The notes below the pieces were generated by a model, which searched no databases, had not been told where the DNA came from, and saw only the letters and a list, made by a program, of their open reading frames with translations. Made by a program: the position numbers and the translations under genes. Below, in pieces: positions 21,049 to 30,204 of a stretch of DNA of 64,000 nt (position 1 is its first letter; every line of letters begins with the position of its first letter). The DNA is from Prosopocoilus inquinatus (Eukaryota > Arthropoda > Insecta > Coleoptera > Lucanidae): contig CM069872.1 of NCBI GenBank assembly GCA_036172665.1, forward strand, positions 25,486,001 to 25,550,000, in the 5' to 3' direction.

Positions 21049-21475
21049 ACAGGCTGTTTCAAATTCGACCCTCACCATGGGGATCTCGCTTATTTGAAGT
21101 GATATAAGGTAGGTTTAAATTTGGCAAAGTTGCTAAATTTGATGAGTATTAATAATCCGGAAAGAAAAAGTTTCGATGTTAACTCATATTCGAAATAATT
21201 GTAAAAAAAGAAATATTGTCATTTTCTTATTTTGCCTCTATCTTCTTTATTTAAAGAGATATCAAAAAAATAAAAATACGTTCTTAAGGCACTTTTCAAT
21301 TCAATACGCAATGGCAAACACTATTTTTCTATAACAAGTTTCGTCAAATTGATACCATCATCAAGTTCATTTTTTCTTATGGCGCCCATATTGAAATTTA
21401 GTGACAAAAGAATCTACTCATTATGGCGATTACGGTAATATAGTACATGCTATAAAAATTCTGTAAAACACGGCC
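21049..21475 (+). repeat. Uninterrupted copy of the ACAGGCTG element part
   Basis: Contains the element end and body contiguously, so it shows the pre-insertion structure for the LINE at 17996-20490. Sequence near 21520-21610 (AAACAATGTGTTCGTTAGAC) recurs inverted at 22330-22390, extending the foldback architecture. Confidence 0.7.
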
Positions 21476-21991
21476 AGAATAAAAATGTTTAATGTGAGAT
21501 AAGAAAAATTCTGGTCAACAGAAGATAGTTGAGGGTTTAAATTAAAAACAATGTGTTCGTTAGACAGTAATTTACTAATATTGTTTGTGTGTACAACAGA
21601 AACACAGAAACAGCAAAAAACGATACTTTTGAACCTATTTAGAGAGCAAAGCTTAATATTGATTATTGTAATGTATTGATTCGACGAATAAAAGAAATCA
21701 ATTACTAGCAAAAATTATCGATGTGAGTGGGTGTATTACTTATACAGAGTAATTTTTAAAAATTTTTATCAACTCTTGCCACGGAATTTGAACGTCATGT
21801 CTTAGCTTAGTGTTACGTAACCTCCAGATCTATAATGATTTATTTTTGAATTGACAAATGATTATACTACCCAAATTTCATGAGAAGCTGTATTTAACTT
21901 CACACAAAACAGTCATTTTTGTTCTTGTATTATTGTAATCGGTTCTCATTTTTTAAAATTACGTCTAATTGTAATATTATTGAATAATTTA

Positions 21992-22245
21992 AACAGCGAC
22001 ATCCTTCAAACGCTTTTTGACCCAACATTGCATTAGGAGTGACAAGTTGAACCCAGTCTGCTACATAATAAGTCATCCCGTGCAAGGCAGTCGTCCATGT
22101 CTGTTGTTAAAGCATAATCAAAGTTTTAAAAAAAATTGTTGCAAATCGTTTTTGATGAAGCCCCAAATAGAACTGAACAAGCTTTACAGAGGCTCTTCGA
22201 GAGATTCACTCCAAAAAGAATGATTTGCAACAAAATTATGTAATA
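21992..22245 (+). repeat. Family-A repeat, divergent and rearranged
   Basis: Matches the 49382-49693 unit: ACAGCGACATCCTTCAAACG, CGCTTTTTGACCCAACATTG, the GTGCAAGGC...GTCCATG segment and the CAAATCGTTTTTGATG part. The ribozyme region is altered (GATGAAGCCCC, then GAACTGAACAAGC), so the core is lost. Confidence 0.65.
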
Positions 22246-22726
22246 TTATTCTAAGCTATTGTTTGTTGTCCGGATATGTTCTGAAGTACCGTTCACTTAC
22301 TGTTTTTGTGTTTCTATTGTACACAGAAACAGTATTTAGTAAATTAGTGTCTAACGAACACATTGTTTTTAATTTAAACCCTCAACTTTTATGTTGTTAT
22401 GCTTTTTGTATTTTTATTTTTTTGATATCTCTTTAAATAAAGAAGATAGAGGCAAAATAAGAAAATGACAATTTTTCTTTTTTTACAATTATTTCGAATT
22501 TTTTCTCTCCGGATTATTAATGCTCATCAAATTCAGCAACTTTGCCAAATTTAAATCTACCTTCTATCTCTTCAAATAAGCGAGATCTCCATGGTGAGGG
22601 TCGAATTTGAAACAGCCTGTATATCTTTTAGGATGATTAGATTGTTGTTAGGTTTAACATTTTTATGATTTTATCAGTGTGATTAGGTTGTTTTTAGATC
22701 CTTTTTTAGTGTTTTTATGTTGGTAG

Positions 22727-22769
22727 CGTACTGAAGATGGCAGCTTAGCTGCCGAAATACGTATCTACG
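22727..22769 (+). ncRNA. Hammerhead ribozyme motif, family B copy 3
   Basis: Same motif as 13116-13158 without a difference across stem I, CTGAAGA (22731-22737), stem II (22739-22753), GAAA (22754-22757), stem III and the C site (22765). Lies in the right arm of the compound insertion, facing the copy at 17602-17644. Confidence 0.7.
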
Positions 22770-22965
22770 GATATAAAAATTATTGTGGGCGGAGGTTAAT
22801 TTCAATTATTTAAACTTCAAATCAGTTTTATTAAGTCCACGAAAAAAAGTGGTCACTAAAAAATGGAAATAACACAAAAAATAATTAACAAAACTTTATT
22901 TAATATTAATAAACATGACATGAACATGACTAAATAAGTCATAAATTAAAAACATGTTTTTATAA

Positions 22966-23916
22966 TTATGACTTAGTCTGGAAGAAAACCCTGACTTTTC
23001 TTTTGATACCTCGCATCATTGTCTCTGCATTTTTATTAGACACCTTTCCACTTGCAGCATTCCACATTCGATTAAAATTTTTCTCATCCATCTTCTTCAG
23101 TTTGCGTTTAGCATTGCCCAATATCTTTCAATTGGACGTAATTCTGGACAATTTGGAGAATTGACAATTTTAGGTACAACTGTCACGTTATTGTTTGAAT
23201 ACCATTCCAGAGTAGTTTTAGTATAATGGATAGTAGCTAAATCAGGCCAAAATATTAGAGACTTTGTGTTTTCGGATGAGTGGTAAAACATTTTTCTAAA
23301 TACTTTTTTTATGTACAATTCTTGATTCATTGTACCGGAAGTACAAAATGTCTCGGTTTTCAGGCCGCAAGAGCAAATTGCCTACGATATAAGAAATTTC
23401 ATCGCAAATTTGTCAAACTTTCTTTTTTTAAATTTATCATTAACATCGCCTCGTCGATATACAACATAAAACTGTTGACTTGGTAATTGTTTGAAATCGG
23501 CCTTTCCATGTTTCATCGTCCATTAAAATACAGCCACTTTTCGTCAAAAAAATTTCGTATAATTTACGTGCACGCGTTTTTGAAAACTACTCTTTTGTGG
23601 AATCTCGATTCGGAACTGTAGATACTCTGTAGGTTCGCAATCCTTTATTCTTTTTAATTTTCTGTACGTATGATTTTGATACACCACATTTGCTTGCAAC
23701 ATCACGGATCGAAAGAATTGGATTTTTCTTAAAAAGCTGCGTTACCCTTTTTGCCTTTGATTTATCCACTGGACCCGATTTTCTTCCAGAACCCTTTTTT
23801 CTTTCGATAGACAACGTTAATTTATTACCATTAATTAATTATTTATTTATTACCGGCACCTTTTGAACAGTTGATTTTGCAACTCCTAAAGATTTCGCTA
23901 ACTTTGACTGAGACAT
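22966..23916 (-). pseudogene. Tc1/mariner-like transposase, frameshifted
   Basis: From an ATG at 23916: a first HTH (SKLAKSLGVAKSTVQK), a GRKSGPVDKSKAKRV linker, a second HTH (LSIRDVASKCGVSKSYVQKI), then DDE motifs: MDDETWK (first Asp), FWPDLATIHY (second Asp) and RPIERYW (Glu). I count 37 residues between the second Asp and Glu, i.e. DD37E-like spacing. Frameshifts lie at about 23830, 23590, 23500 and 23400. The last readable codons end near 22970. Inverted termini were not confidently identified. Confidence 0.8.
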
Positions 23917-24418
23917 ATTTCTATTTTGGTTGCACTATGCCCGCCAAAACATCCGGGACAACTCTCTGAATGCATTTTTGAGTTATTTCGTTAGTTTGAA
24001 TGCAATTTTAAGGCATTCACCTTGCTTATAACTGACGCATTATTGCTAACTTCGTTATTATTGGAGCTACGAAGTCTTCAAATGAGCTAAAATGAAGTGT
24101 TTTTACTCAGGATTACATGGTGACATCAAAAAAACAATTGCGCATCGCATTCTCAAAATATTTGCATATGTAAAGTTTTCTGTAATGGAACATTCTATAT
24201 TCTTTATTGGCACATAGAAGAACACCAAATTCTAAATACAAATCATCTTTTACTACTTTTCATTTAAACGAATAATAAAGGAGTTATTGCGATATTTACA
24301 TTCATCATTTACAAAAAATTTCTATTAAAAATTTGCTACAGATAGGCCAAATTGCAATAGGGTACTCATAGCGATTTCGGTCCTGATTGATCACCAGCAG
24401 AAGAGCAATTCGAGAATT

Positions 24419-24446
24419 CTGAGTGTAGTCTGAGTGGCGCGGTACA
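24419..24446 (-). repeat. 3' LTR stub
   Basis: On the minus strand, TGTACCGCGCCACTCAGACT matches the 5' LTR start TGTGGCGCGCCACTCAGACT and then diverges after about 28 bp. The purine run AGCAGGGGGCAG directly upstream is the expected plus-strand primer (PPT) position. Confidence 0.65.
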
Positions 24447-24503
24447 CTGCCCCCTGCTTAAAAACGTTTCGTCTCGAAATGTTCCTGGTGAAAGTCTTGA
24501 AGG

Positions 24504-24566
24504 AGGATGTCGGAATCTACATGCTGGCCCATTCTTGCAACATCCCATCTGGAAGAAGTCCACGGT
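24504..24566 (-). pseudogene. CCCH-like zinc finger after macrodomain
   Basis: In the same frame as the macrodomain C-terminus, FFQMGCCKNGPACRFRHP fits the later part of a CCCH finger (C-x5-C-x3-H followed by Pro). The first cysteine, expected seven or eight residues before, is replaced (VDFF), so this copy would not bind zinc normally. CCCH fingers typically bind RNA; here the role would be speculative. Confidence 0.5.
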
Positions 24567-24587
24567 TTTGTTGTTGCTGACTGTTGC

Positions 24588-25011
24588 CTGTGGGTGGTGG
24601 CTGCAGACTAGGACTTCAATTCCCGTTCTGTGGAAGATGACTTCCAGCATGCTTCGAATTACTCTCCAGTCTAGTCCGTCCAATCCGCAGCCCAATTTGG
24701 GGATGGCTAACTTCATCTGGTGGGTTCTCTATTAGCTGTCCCCTCAGGCTATAGAGGGCTCTCCACATACTTTGATAATCAGGTTTACCGCTTGATGTCT
24801 TCTTAGTGACTAAATAATGCGCGTGGCGCCTCCGATCTGCCGTCGAATCGATGATCTGCAGACTCTTGCCTACCACGGGATGCTGTCTTCGGAGCTTCTC
24901 GATTTGGCCAAATTTCTTATTAAACACCTGAGCAATTCCTTTGGACATTTTCAGGTCTTCTTCTACGCAGTGGGCCAGACTGTACTCCAGTGGCACTTTA
25001 AAGAGATGTTC
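24588..25011 (-). pseudogene. TARG1/OARD1-type macrodomain, one frameshift
   Basis: Two adjacent frames together cover a whole macrodomain. The first part (25011-24714) has PLEYSLAHCVEEDLKMSKGI, VFNKKFG, PVVGKSL and HYLVTKKTSSGKP; the second (24716-24588) has LAIPKLGCGLDGLDW and TGIEVLVC. This matches the OARD1/TARG1 class of ADP-ribosyl hydrolases: the Lys of the TKK strand and the Asp of GCGLD, the catalytic pair known in TARG1, are both present. A single-base frameshift at about 24716-24725 separates them. It follows the integrase C-terminal module in frame (through the open segment from 25257), with no stop between, so it belonged to pol. In cells TARG1 removes ADP-ribose from glutamate, aspartate or O-acetyl groups and from nucleic acid ends; a role in countering host ADP-ribosylation is inference. 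Confidence 0.8.
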
Positions 25012-25257
25012 TTGCTTCTCCGTGGTCACTCCAAACCGTGCCTTACTTCCTTCGGCGTGGTGAGACATGAAGGTTTCGAAGATCACTTCGGAAACTTGCC
25101 CCCTTTGTACTGTCCCTTCATCTGCTTCTCCATGGTAAGGGGCTATCCGGTTGAAGTGGATTACTTTGGGTTTGCCATGGGAGACCTTCTTGATGCGGTA
25201 AACGACGTCGTTGATCCGTTTCATCACTTTGTAAGGACCTTCCCAAGAGGTCTGCAA
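25012..25257 (-). pseudogene. Integrase C-terminal module and linker to macrodomain
   Basis: Starts with TSWEGPYKVMKRINDVVYRI, the GPY/F module found at the C-terminus of many gypsy integrases, followed by HGKPKVIHFNRIAPYHG, a common end of insect gypsy pol. About 40 residues of linker lead into the macrodomain without a stop. It is one frame away from the RNase H-integrase segment upstream. Confidence 0.75.
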
Positions 25258-25296
25258 TTTTGGGGAGAGGCCTCGACGTCTTTGGGGGTTATAAAG

Positions 25297-26907
25297 TCAG
25301 ACCAGTGCTCCAGGTTGGTATCCTCCGTGTTGAGCGTTGATGTCATAGTGCTGCTTCATCCGATCGCTGGCCGTCTGTATATTGTGACGCACTTGGTTGT
25401 GGATATCATCCATTTTCCTGCGTAATTTGCTCACGTAATTTTCGTCGGCAGAGACTTCGCCAGGCTTCACACCAAACTTCAGGTCGCAGGGCAGTCTCGG
25501 CTCTCGCCCGAATACCACTTTCGCGGGAGTCTCCCCTGTTGTCTCATGAACAGATGAGCGGTATGCCATTAGAAACAGGGGAATGTACGTGTCACTGTCC
25601 CTCTGATGATCGGAAACGACCTTGGACAAATGTCGGTTAATGGTTCTGTTGAACGTTTCCACCATTCCGTCCGACTGTGGGTGGAGTGCAGTTGTTCTAG
25701 TTTTTCGTACGCCGAACAGAGTACACACGTTCTTGAACAAGGCCGATTCAAAGTTCCTTCCTTGGTCTGAATGCAGTTCCATAGGTGCACCATACTGACG
25801 GATCCATTCCCTGACAAGGACTTCCGCAATAGTGACTGCCTCTTGGTTAGGTAGGGCGTAAGCTTCAACCCACTTGCTAAAGTAGTCCATTAATACGACG
25901 ATGTACTTGTTTCCACCATTCGTTTCTGGAAACGGGCCGGCTACATCGATGGCAACTCTCTCAAAAGAACTTCCAACGTTGTACTGTCTCATGGGGGCCT
26001 TACCCCGCCTGTGGGGACCGTTACTGGCTGCGCAGACTGCACACTTCCTGCACCAATCCTTCACGTCTTCCTTGCAGTTCACCCAGTAAAATCTTTCGCG
26101 CACCTTCTCCATAGTCTTCTTAACTCCCAGATGCCCTCCCGAAGTTCCATCGTGAAGTTCCCTCAGAACTTCTGGCACCCTATTCTTGGGGATTAGTAAT
26201 TGTGTCTTCTGTTCCATGCCTTCCTGATTCTCTATGCTTCGTCTCAGAAGACCACGATCCAACACTATGGAGTCCCACTGCGCCCAGTATGATTTTACGG
26301 ACGGTGCACATGGTGCTACCTCTTCCCAGGTAGGCCTCGCGTCCCTGCTTTTCCACTTTAGCACTAATTTCAAATCTGGGTCGTTCTCTTGGTCTGTTCG
26401 CAGTTCTTCGCCTTGCCATTTGTCGTCAACAATGGCTGTCCTCGCAGTCGTGGCTACTTTCTCGTCCAAACGACTACAGTGCTTACAGTCTTCGGCACAG
26501 GGTCTTCTCGACAAAGCATCGGCATTTCGATGGCTAGTTCCTGTCCGATGCTGAATTTCAAAATCGTACTCCTGAAGTCGTTCGATCCATCGTGCAACTT
26601 GCCCTTCTGGGTTCTTGAAACGGAGAAGCCATCTTAGAGCGGCATGGTCGGTCCTCAGGAGGAAGCGTCTACCATACAAGTACTTGTAGAAATGTTCTAT
26701 CGTTTTTACGACGGCTAGCAATTCCCTTCTTGTGACGCAATAGTTTCGTTCCGGCTTTGATAGGACTTTACTGAAGTAGCCGATCACCCTCTCTTGCCCC
26801 TCTTGTATCTGGGAGAGTACGCCACCAATCCCAACGTTGCTAGCATCTGTGTCCACGACGAATTTGCCTTCCGGGAGAGGATAACTCAGAATAAGAGTAC
26901 TAATCAA
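25297..26907 (-). CDS. Gypsy RNase H and integrase
   Basis: Open for 536 codons. RNase H: FVVDTDASNVGIGGVLSQ, RELLAVVKTIEHF, LRTDHAALRWL and DALSRRP. Integrase zinc-binding HHCC: HDGTSGGH and CRKCAVC. Catalytic D,D,E: VAIDVAGPFP, HSDQGRNFES and GMVETFNR, all intact. The enzyme degrades the RNA strand and inserts cDNA. The segment is in a different frame from the RT upstream and from the GPY/F segment downstream, so it is part of a broken pol even though its own domains look undamaged. Confidence 0.9.
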   Translation of the reverse strand: MISTLILSYPLPEGKFVVDTDASNVGIGGVLSQIQEGQERVIGYFSKVLSKPERNYCVTRRELLAVVKTIEHFYKYLYGRRFLLRTDHAALRWLLRFKNPEGQVARWIERLQEYDFEIQHRTGTSHRNADALSRRPCAEDCKHCSRLDEKVATTARTAIVDDKWQGEELRTDQENDPDLKLVLKWKSRDARPTWEEVAPCAPSVKSYWAQWDSIVLDRGLLRRSIENQEGMEQKTQLLIPKNRVPEVLRELHDGTSGGHLGVKKTMEKVRERFYWVNCKEDVKDWCRKCAVCAASNGPHRRGKAPMRQYNVGSSFERVAIDVAGPFPETNGGNKYIVVLMDYFSKWVEAYALPNQEAVTIAEVLVREWIRQYGAPMELHSDQGRNFESALFKNVCTLFGVRKTRTTALHPQSDGMVETFNRTINRHLSKVVSDHQRDSDTYIPLFLMAYRSSVHETTGETPAKVVFGREPRLPCDLKFGVKPGEVSADENYVSKLRRKMDDIHNQVRHNIQTASDRMKQHYDINAQHGGYQPGALV

Positions 26908-26915
26908 ATACTGCT

Positions 26916-27911
26916 TTAGTTGTTCAAAACTAGTTTGACACTGTTGGTCCCACTTGGTCGTTCAAATCGACGACCTTCTTCAGTGAGTTTTGTCAACGAC
27001 TTAGCAATGTCTGCAAATCCAGGAACGTAGCGCCGATAGTAAGTGCACAGGCCAAGGAAACTCCTTATTTGGTGTTTATTTCTGGGAGTTGGCCAGTCTT
27101 TCACCACCTGAATCTTCACAGGGTCCACGGCGATTCCATTTCCATTAACAATGTGCCCCAGGTAATTCACTTCCTTCTGGAACAGGTGACACTTCTTGAG
27201 GCTAAGCTTTATTCCAACTCCGCGAAGCCGGAGGAACACTCCTTCCAGGTTCCTCAGGTGGTCGTCGAACGTCTTTCCCAAGACAATTATGCCGTCAAGG
27301 TACACCATGCACGTTATCCAGGACAGACTTTTCAGAACCGTCTCCATTAACCTCTCGAATGTCGCTGGGGCATTACATAACCCGAATGGCATCACTGTGA
27401 ACTGCCACAGACCCATACCAATGGAAAGCGCCGTCTTTTCTCGATCTTCAGGCGCCAGTTCCACTTGCCAATATCCACTCTTTAAGTCCAAAGTTGAGAA
27501 GATCTTTGAGTCGGCCAAGGTGTCCAGGGTATCATCAATCCGTGGCAGGGGATAGCTGTCCTTCTTGGTGACATTGTTGAGTAACCGGTAGTCTACACAG
27601 AACCTGGTGAACCCATCCTTCTTCTTAGCAAGCACTACTGGTGAGGCCCACGGGCTGCTTGATGGTTCTATTACATTACCCTCTTCCATCTCGCGAATAA
27701 TGCGTTCTGCTTCCTCACGCTTCGCCAACGGTAGTCGCCTTGGAGCTTGACGGATAGGTCTTTCTTCTCCAGTCTCTATTTTGTATTTCACGACATCAGT
27801 TCTTCCCTTGGATCCATTTTCTACCTCGAATACATCTTGATAGCGGCCGATCAGATTCTTTGCTTTTGTCTTCTGGTCTGGAATCAATTCCTGGACTGTT
27901 GACATAACCAT
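26916..27911 (-). pseudogene. Gypsy reverse transcriptase, active site mutated
   Basis: Contains VIEPSSSPWASPVVLAKKKDG, FCVDYRLLN, FSTLDLKSGYWQVELAPED, the FTVMPFGLCNAPATFERLM block, and NYLGHIV then SFLGLCTYYRRY of the connection. The catalytic box reads YLDG (27290-27301) instead of YLDD: the second of the paired aspartates has become glycine. The RT would be inactive even without the frameshifts at its ends (about 26920 and 27911). Confidence 0.85.
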
Positions 27912-28071
27912 TTCCTATAATTTCGTTGGGACTTTTGCTTCTGGCACGTTTGCTTCAAGGTGGCGGGAGATGGAGGACACCATGGTGCAGCTTCCCAAGA
28001 TGGTTCCTTTCTTGATATTGACGGAGAAAATTTGACGTTCATCAGGCGGACAGGTACTTCCTCCTTCGCCG

Positions 28072-28799
28072 TTAACAACATTTTTCCAACGGGACTCCTC
28101 TTCCAATCCTTTGATCATCAGTATTAGGTTCAACCATAATGACTTGCCCATCTTGAGAAACACCGTTCAGTTTTGCGTCGACTATAACCTCAGTTCTGCT
28201 GGATAATACAACGTCTTCAGCGAGGACTACTCGAGCGGCCACGTCGCCTCGTTGATGTAGAACCAACTCCTCATTATTGACCGCCATCACGCCACGCTTT
28301 AAGTCCAATTGGAACCCGTGGGCACAAATGACGTCCATGCCCAAAATTGCCTCGTCCTCTATGTCTGCCACCAGTGCACGGTGTTTTATTGGAGTTGAAC
28401 CAATGGTGATGATAACCTCTACTTCACCGTGGACAGTTGCTGATGTTCCAGTTGCAGTTTTCAGTCTCCACTTGGTCGGCTCGGTGCATCCAGATGACTT
28501 AATGACGTCGGGTCTTAGGATGGTCTCGTCGCACCCGTATCCAATAACATGGTGTGAGGAATGTCATCAATGGTAACATCCACGAAGACACTGCTGGTCA
28601 ACTGCCGTAGGGATATTACTTGTTTGGATTTCGTCTTTGGGGGCCTTTGAATACGGGTCGACGTTTGCCCCTCTGCACCGATCCGGCTTAGTTTAACTGT
28701 GGCTTCCTTGGATCCTGTCTGGGCTTTGGACATCGCCTGCGAACATGTTCTTCCTCCTGGCCACACTAGCGGCTTCTTCTGCTTGAAGACCTGTTCCAT
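28072..28799 (-). pseudogene. Gypsy aspartic protease
   Basis: VFVDVTIDDIPHTMLLDTGA has the D-T-G-A active site (about 28520-28600), and the second frame carries AILGMDVICAHG, the conserved ILG strand of retropepsins. A frameshift at about 28510 separates the halves, and another follows at about 28100 before RT. Cleaves Gag-Pol in intact elements. Upstream at 28740-28800 a C..EEEHVRRRC remnant suggests a decayed zinc knuckle. Confidence 0.8.
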
Positions 28800-28838
28800 A
28801 ATGCGGCGAACATCCTCGGCGGTGGCATATTCCCTGGG

Positions 28839-29774
28839 TCACTCCTTTATAGCAGATCCCATCTTGGAGTTAGCGGATTCTTCCTCTTCTTCCTCTTGGA
28901 AGTCCATGGCCGCTCGCACCTTGACATGCCCTCTTGAAACTCGTCTCGCCGCTTCAAATTCCAAGGCATAAGCCAATGCGTCCTTGGACGTCTTCGGATG
29001 GGTCATTCTCAATGCCTGCTGGTTGTCTGGGTCACGGATTCCATCTATGAAGGTCTGCACCGTCAAACATTTGAGGAATTCAACAGGAGCTGTGGGATGT
29101 GCCAATTGGGCTAGACGCGCTACGTCCGCTTCGAATTCCTGAAGACTTTCTCCGGATTTCTGACAGCGATTCCTCAACTGCGCATGGTATACCTCGGTCA
29201 GATGGGCCTGTCCGTAACGCATTTCCGTCCTATTCACCAGCTTGTCAAAGTATTCTCGCTCCTCTGGCGGCATCGTCTGTAGCACATCGATAGTGTCCCC
29301 TCTCAACGCCACAATTAACGAAGTGGCTTTTTCGCTGGCCGTCCATCTGTTCGCCTTTGCTGCTGCTTCGAATTGTTTGAAGTAGTTGGGCCAAGAAGAC
29401 TCCATCGAACGTTGGTGGTTTTATTTTCAATTTCGAATTTTCTGCTGGTCCTTCCACAATTCGGGTTTCATTATTTTCTAGTGTTTCTACTGGTGGCTGA
29501 TCCCCGAACACACGCAACCTCGCCATGATTTGTTCCAGATTTTTGATTTTGTAATCCTGCTGGATATTATTTCCTCCACATTTCCTTGCAGGTTTCTTGT
29601 TTCTTCCGATATTTTTACCACTAGTTTATCATCGAGTCCTTTCGTTTGTTCTAGAAATTCACCCTTAAAATTTTCGGACTGTTCTAGAAGTTTCTTGTCG
29701 AAATTTCTGGATTGCTCTCGAAATTTCTCGTCTAAGTCTCTAGATTGTTCCAACAACACTTTTCTCGTAGCCAT
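28839..29774 (-). pseudogene. Gypsy Gag
   Basis: The N-terminus (29774-29490) shows four 11-residue coiled-coil repeats of the form LEQSxxFxxKF. Then comes PPTFDG and the retrotransposon gag fold (SSWPNYFKQFEAAAKANRW, SLIVALRG, YHAQLRNRCQKSGESLQEF). An acidic EEEEEE tract precedes the protease region. Frameshifts at about 29500 and 29400 break it. Structural protein that packages element RNA. Confidence 0.75.
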
Positions 29775-29871
29775 TGTTTTTTCCCGATACTGTACTTATT
29801 TAATAATCTGATTAAATTTAATTTACTTTAAATTGTTTATTTATTTGCACAAACACGCACACCGACACCAC

Positions 29872-30204
29872 TGTTACGTTTCTAGGGTTTAAATCAATTT
29901 ATTTAATCGAATAAAACACTCGGTAAAAACTTAACCGTAATTTAATAATGCTTACAATCTAATTTATTTGTAACAATTTATTTACACACTAAATCTAACT
30001 TCGATGATCGCTATTTAGAATTCGACTGACTCCTGAGGCTACCCCGGCCGATTTTATATTCTACGCTGTCTTCTCGTTTGTTCCAACGCTGGAAAAGTGG
30101 AGTTTGTTCGGTATAGGCCCCGGTGGCGTGGCGGCCGATGACGCATAATAACGAACCGACTTCTTGACGCCTTCAGTGTGACGTAGTCTGAGTGGCGCGC
30201 CACA
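29872..30204 (-). repeat. 5' LTR, 333 bp
   Basis: Plus-strand ends TGTTACGTTTC and GCGCGCCACA, so on the element strand it starts TGTGGCGCGCC and ends GAAACGTAACA. It contains a TATA box (GAATATAAAATCGG on the minus strand, about 30050) and a poly(A) signal AATAAATTG near the downstream end. It would drive transcription leftwards into gag. Confidence 0.8.

Larger units (their letters stand above)
17526..22809. mobile_element. 5.3-kb compound inverted insertion with 15-bp direct repeats
   Basis: TTAAACTTCAAATCA is present exactly at 17511-17525 and 22810-22824. Inside, about 430-bp inverted arms (17541-17985 and 22397-22822 approximately) each carry a family-B hammerhead followed by the end of a TACAGGCTGTTTCAAATTCG element. 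Between the arms are a LINE (17996-20490), direct and inverted repeats of the same element, and a divergent family-A repeat (21992-22245). Perfect long flanking repeats suggest the whole block arose from one insertion, later invaded by the LINE. Confidence 0.6.
24419..30204 (-). mobile_element. Ty3/gypsy retrotransposon carrying a macrodomain
   Basis: Minus-strand element with 5' LTR at 29872-30204, gag, protease, RT, RNase H, integrase, then a macrodomain and a CCCH-like finger, a polypurine tract (24447-24458) and a 28-bp stub of the 3' LTR (24419-24446). The coding part has frameshifts but long open segments, so it is only moderately old. The 3' LTR is truncated, so the flanking duplication cannot be checked. 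Confidence 0.85.

Noticed and set aside
25901..26554. Plus-strand frames opposite gypsy integrase/RNase H, and plus frames at 24817-25425 and 27069-27555
   Set aside because: Shadows of the minus-strand pol gene in GC-richer sequence.
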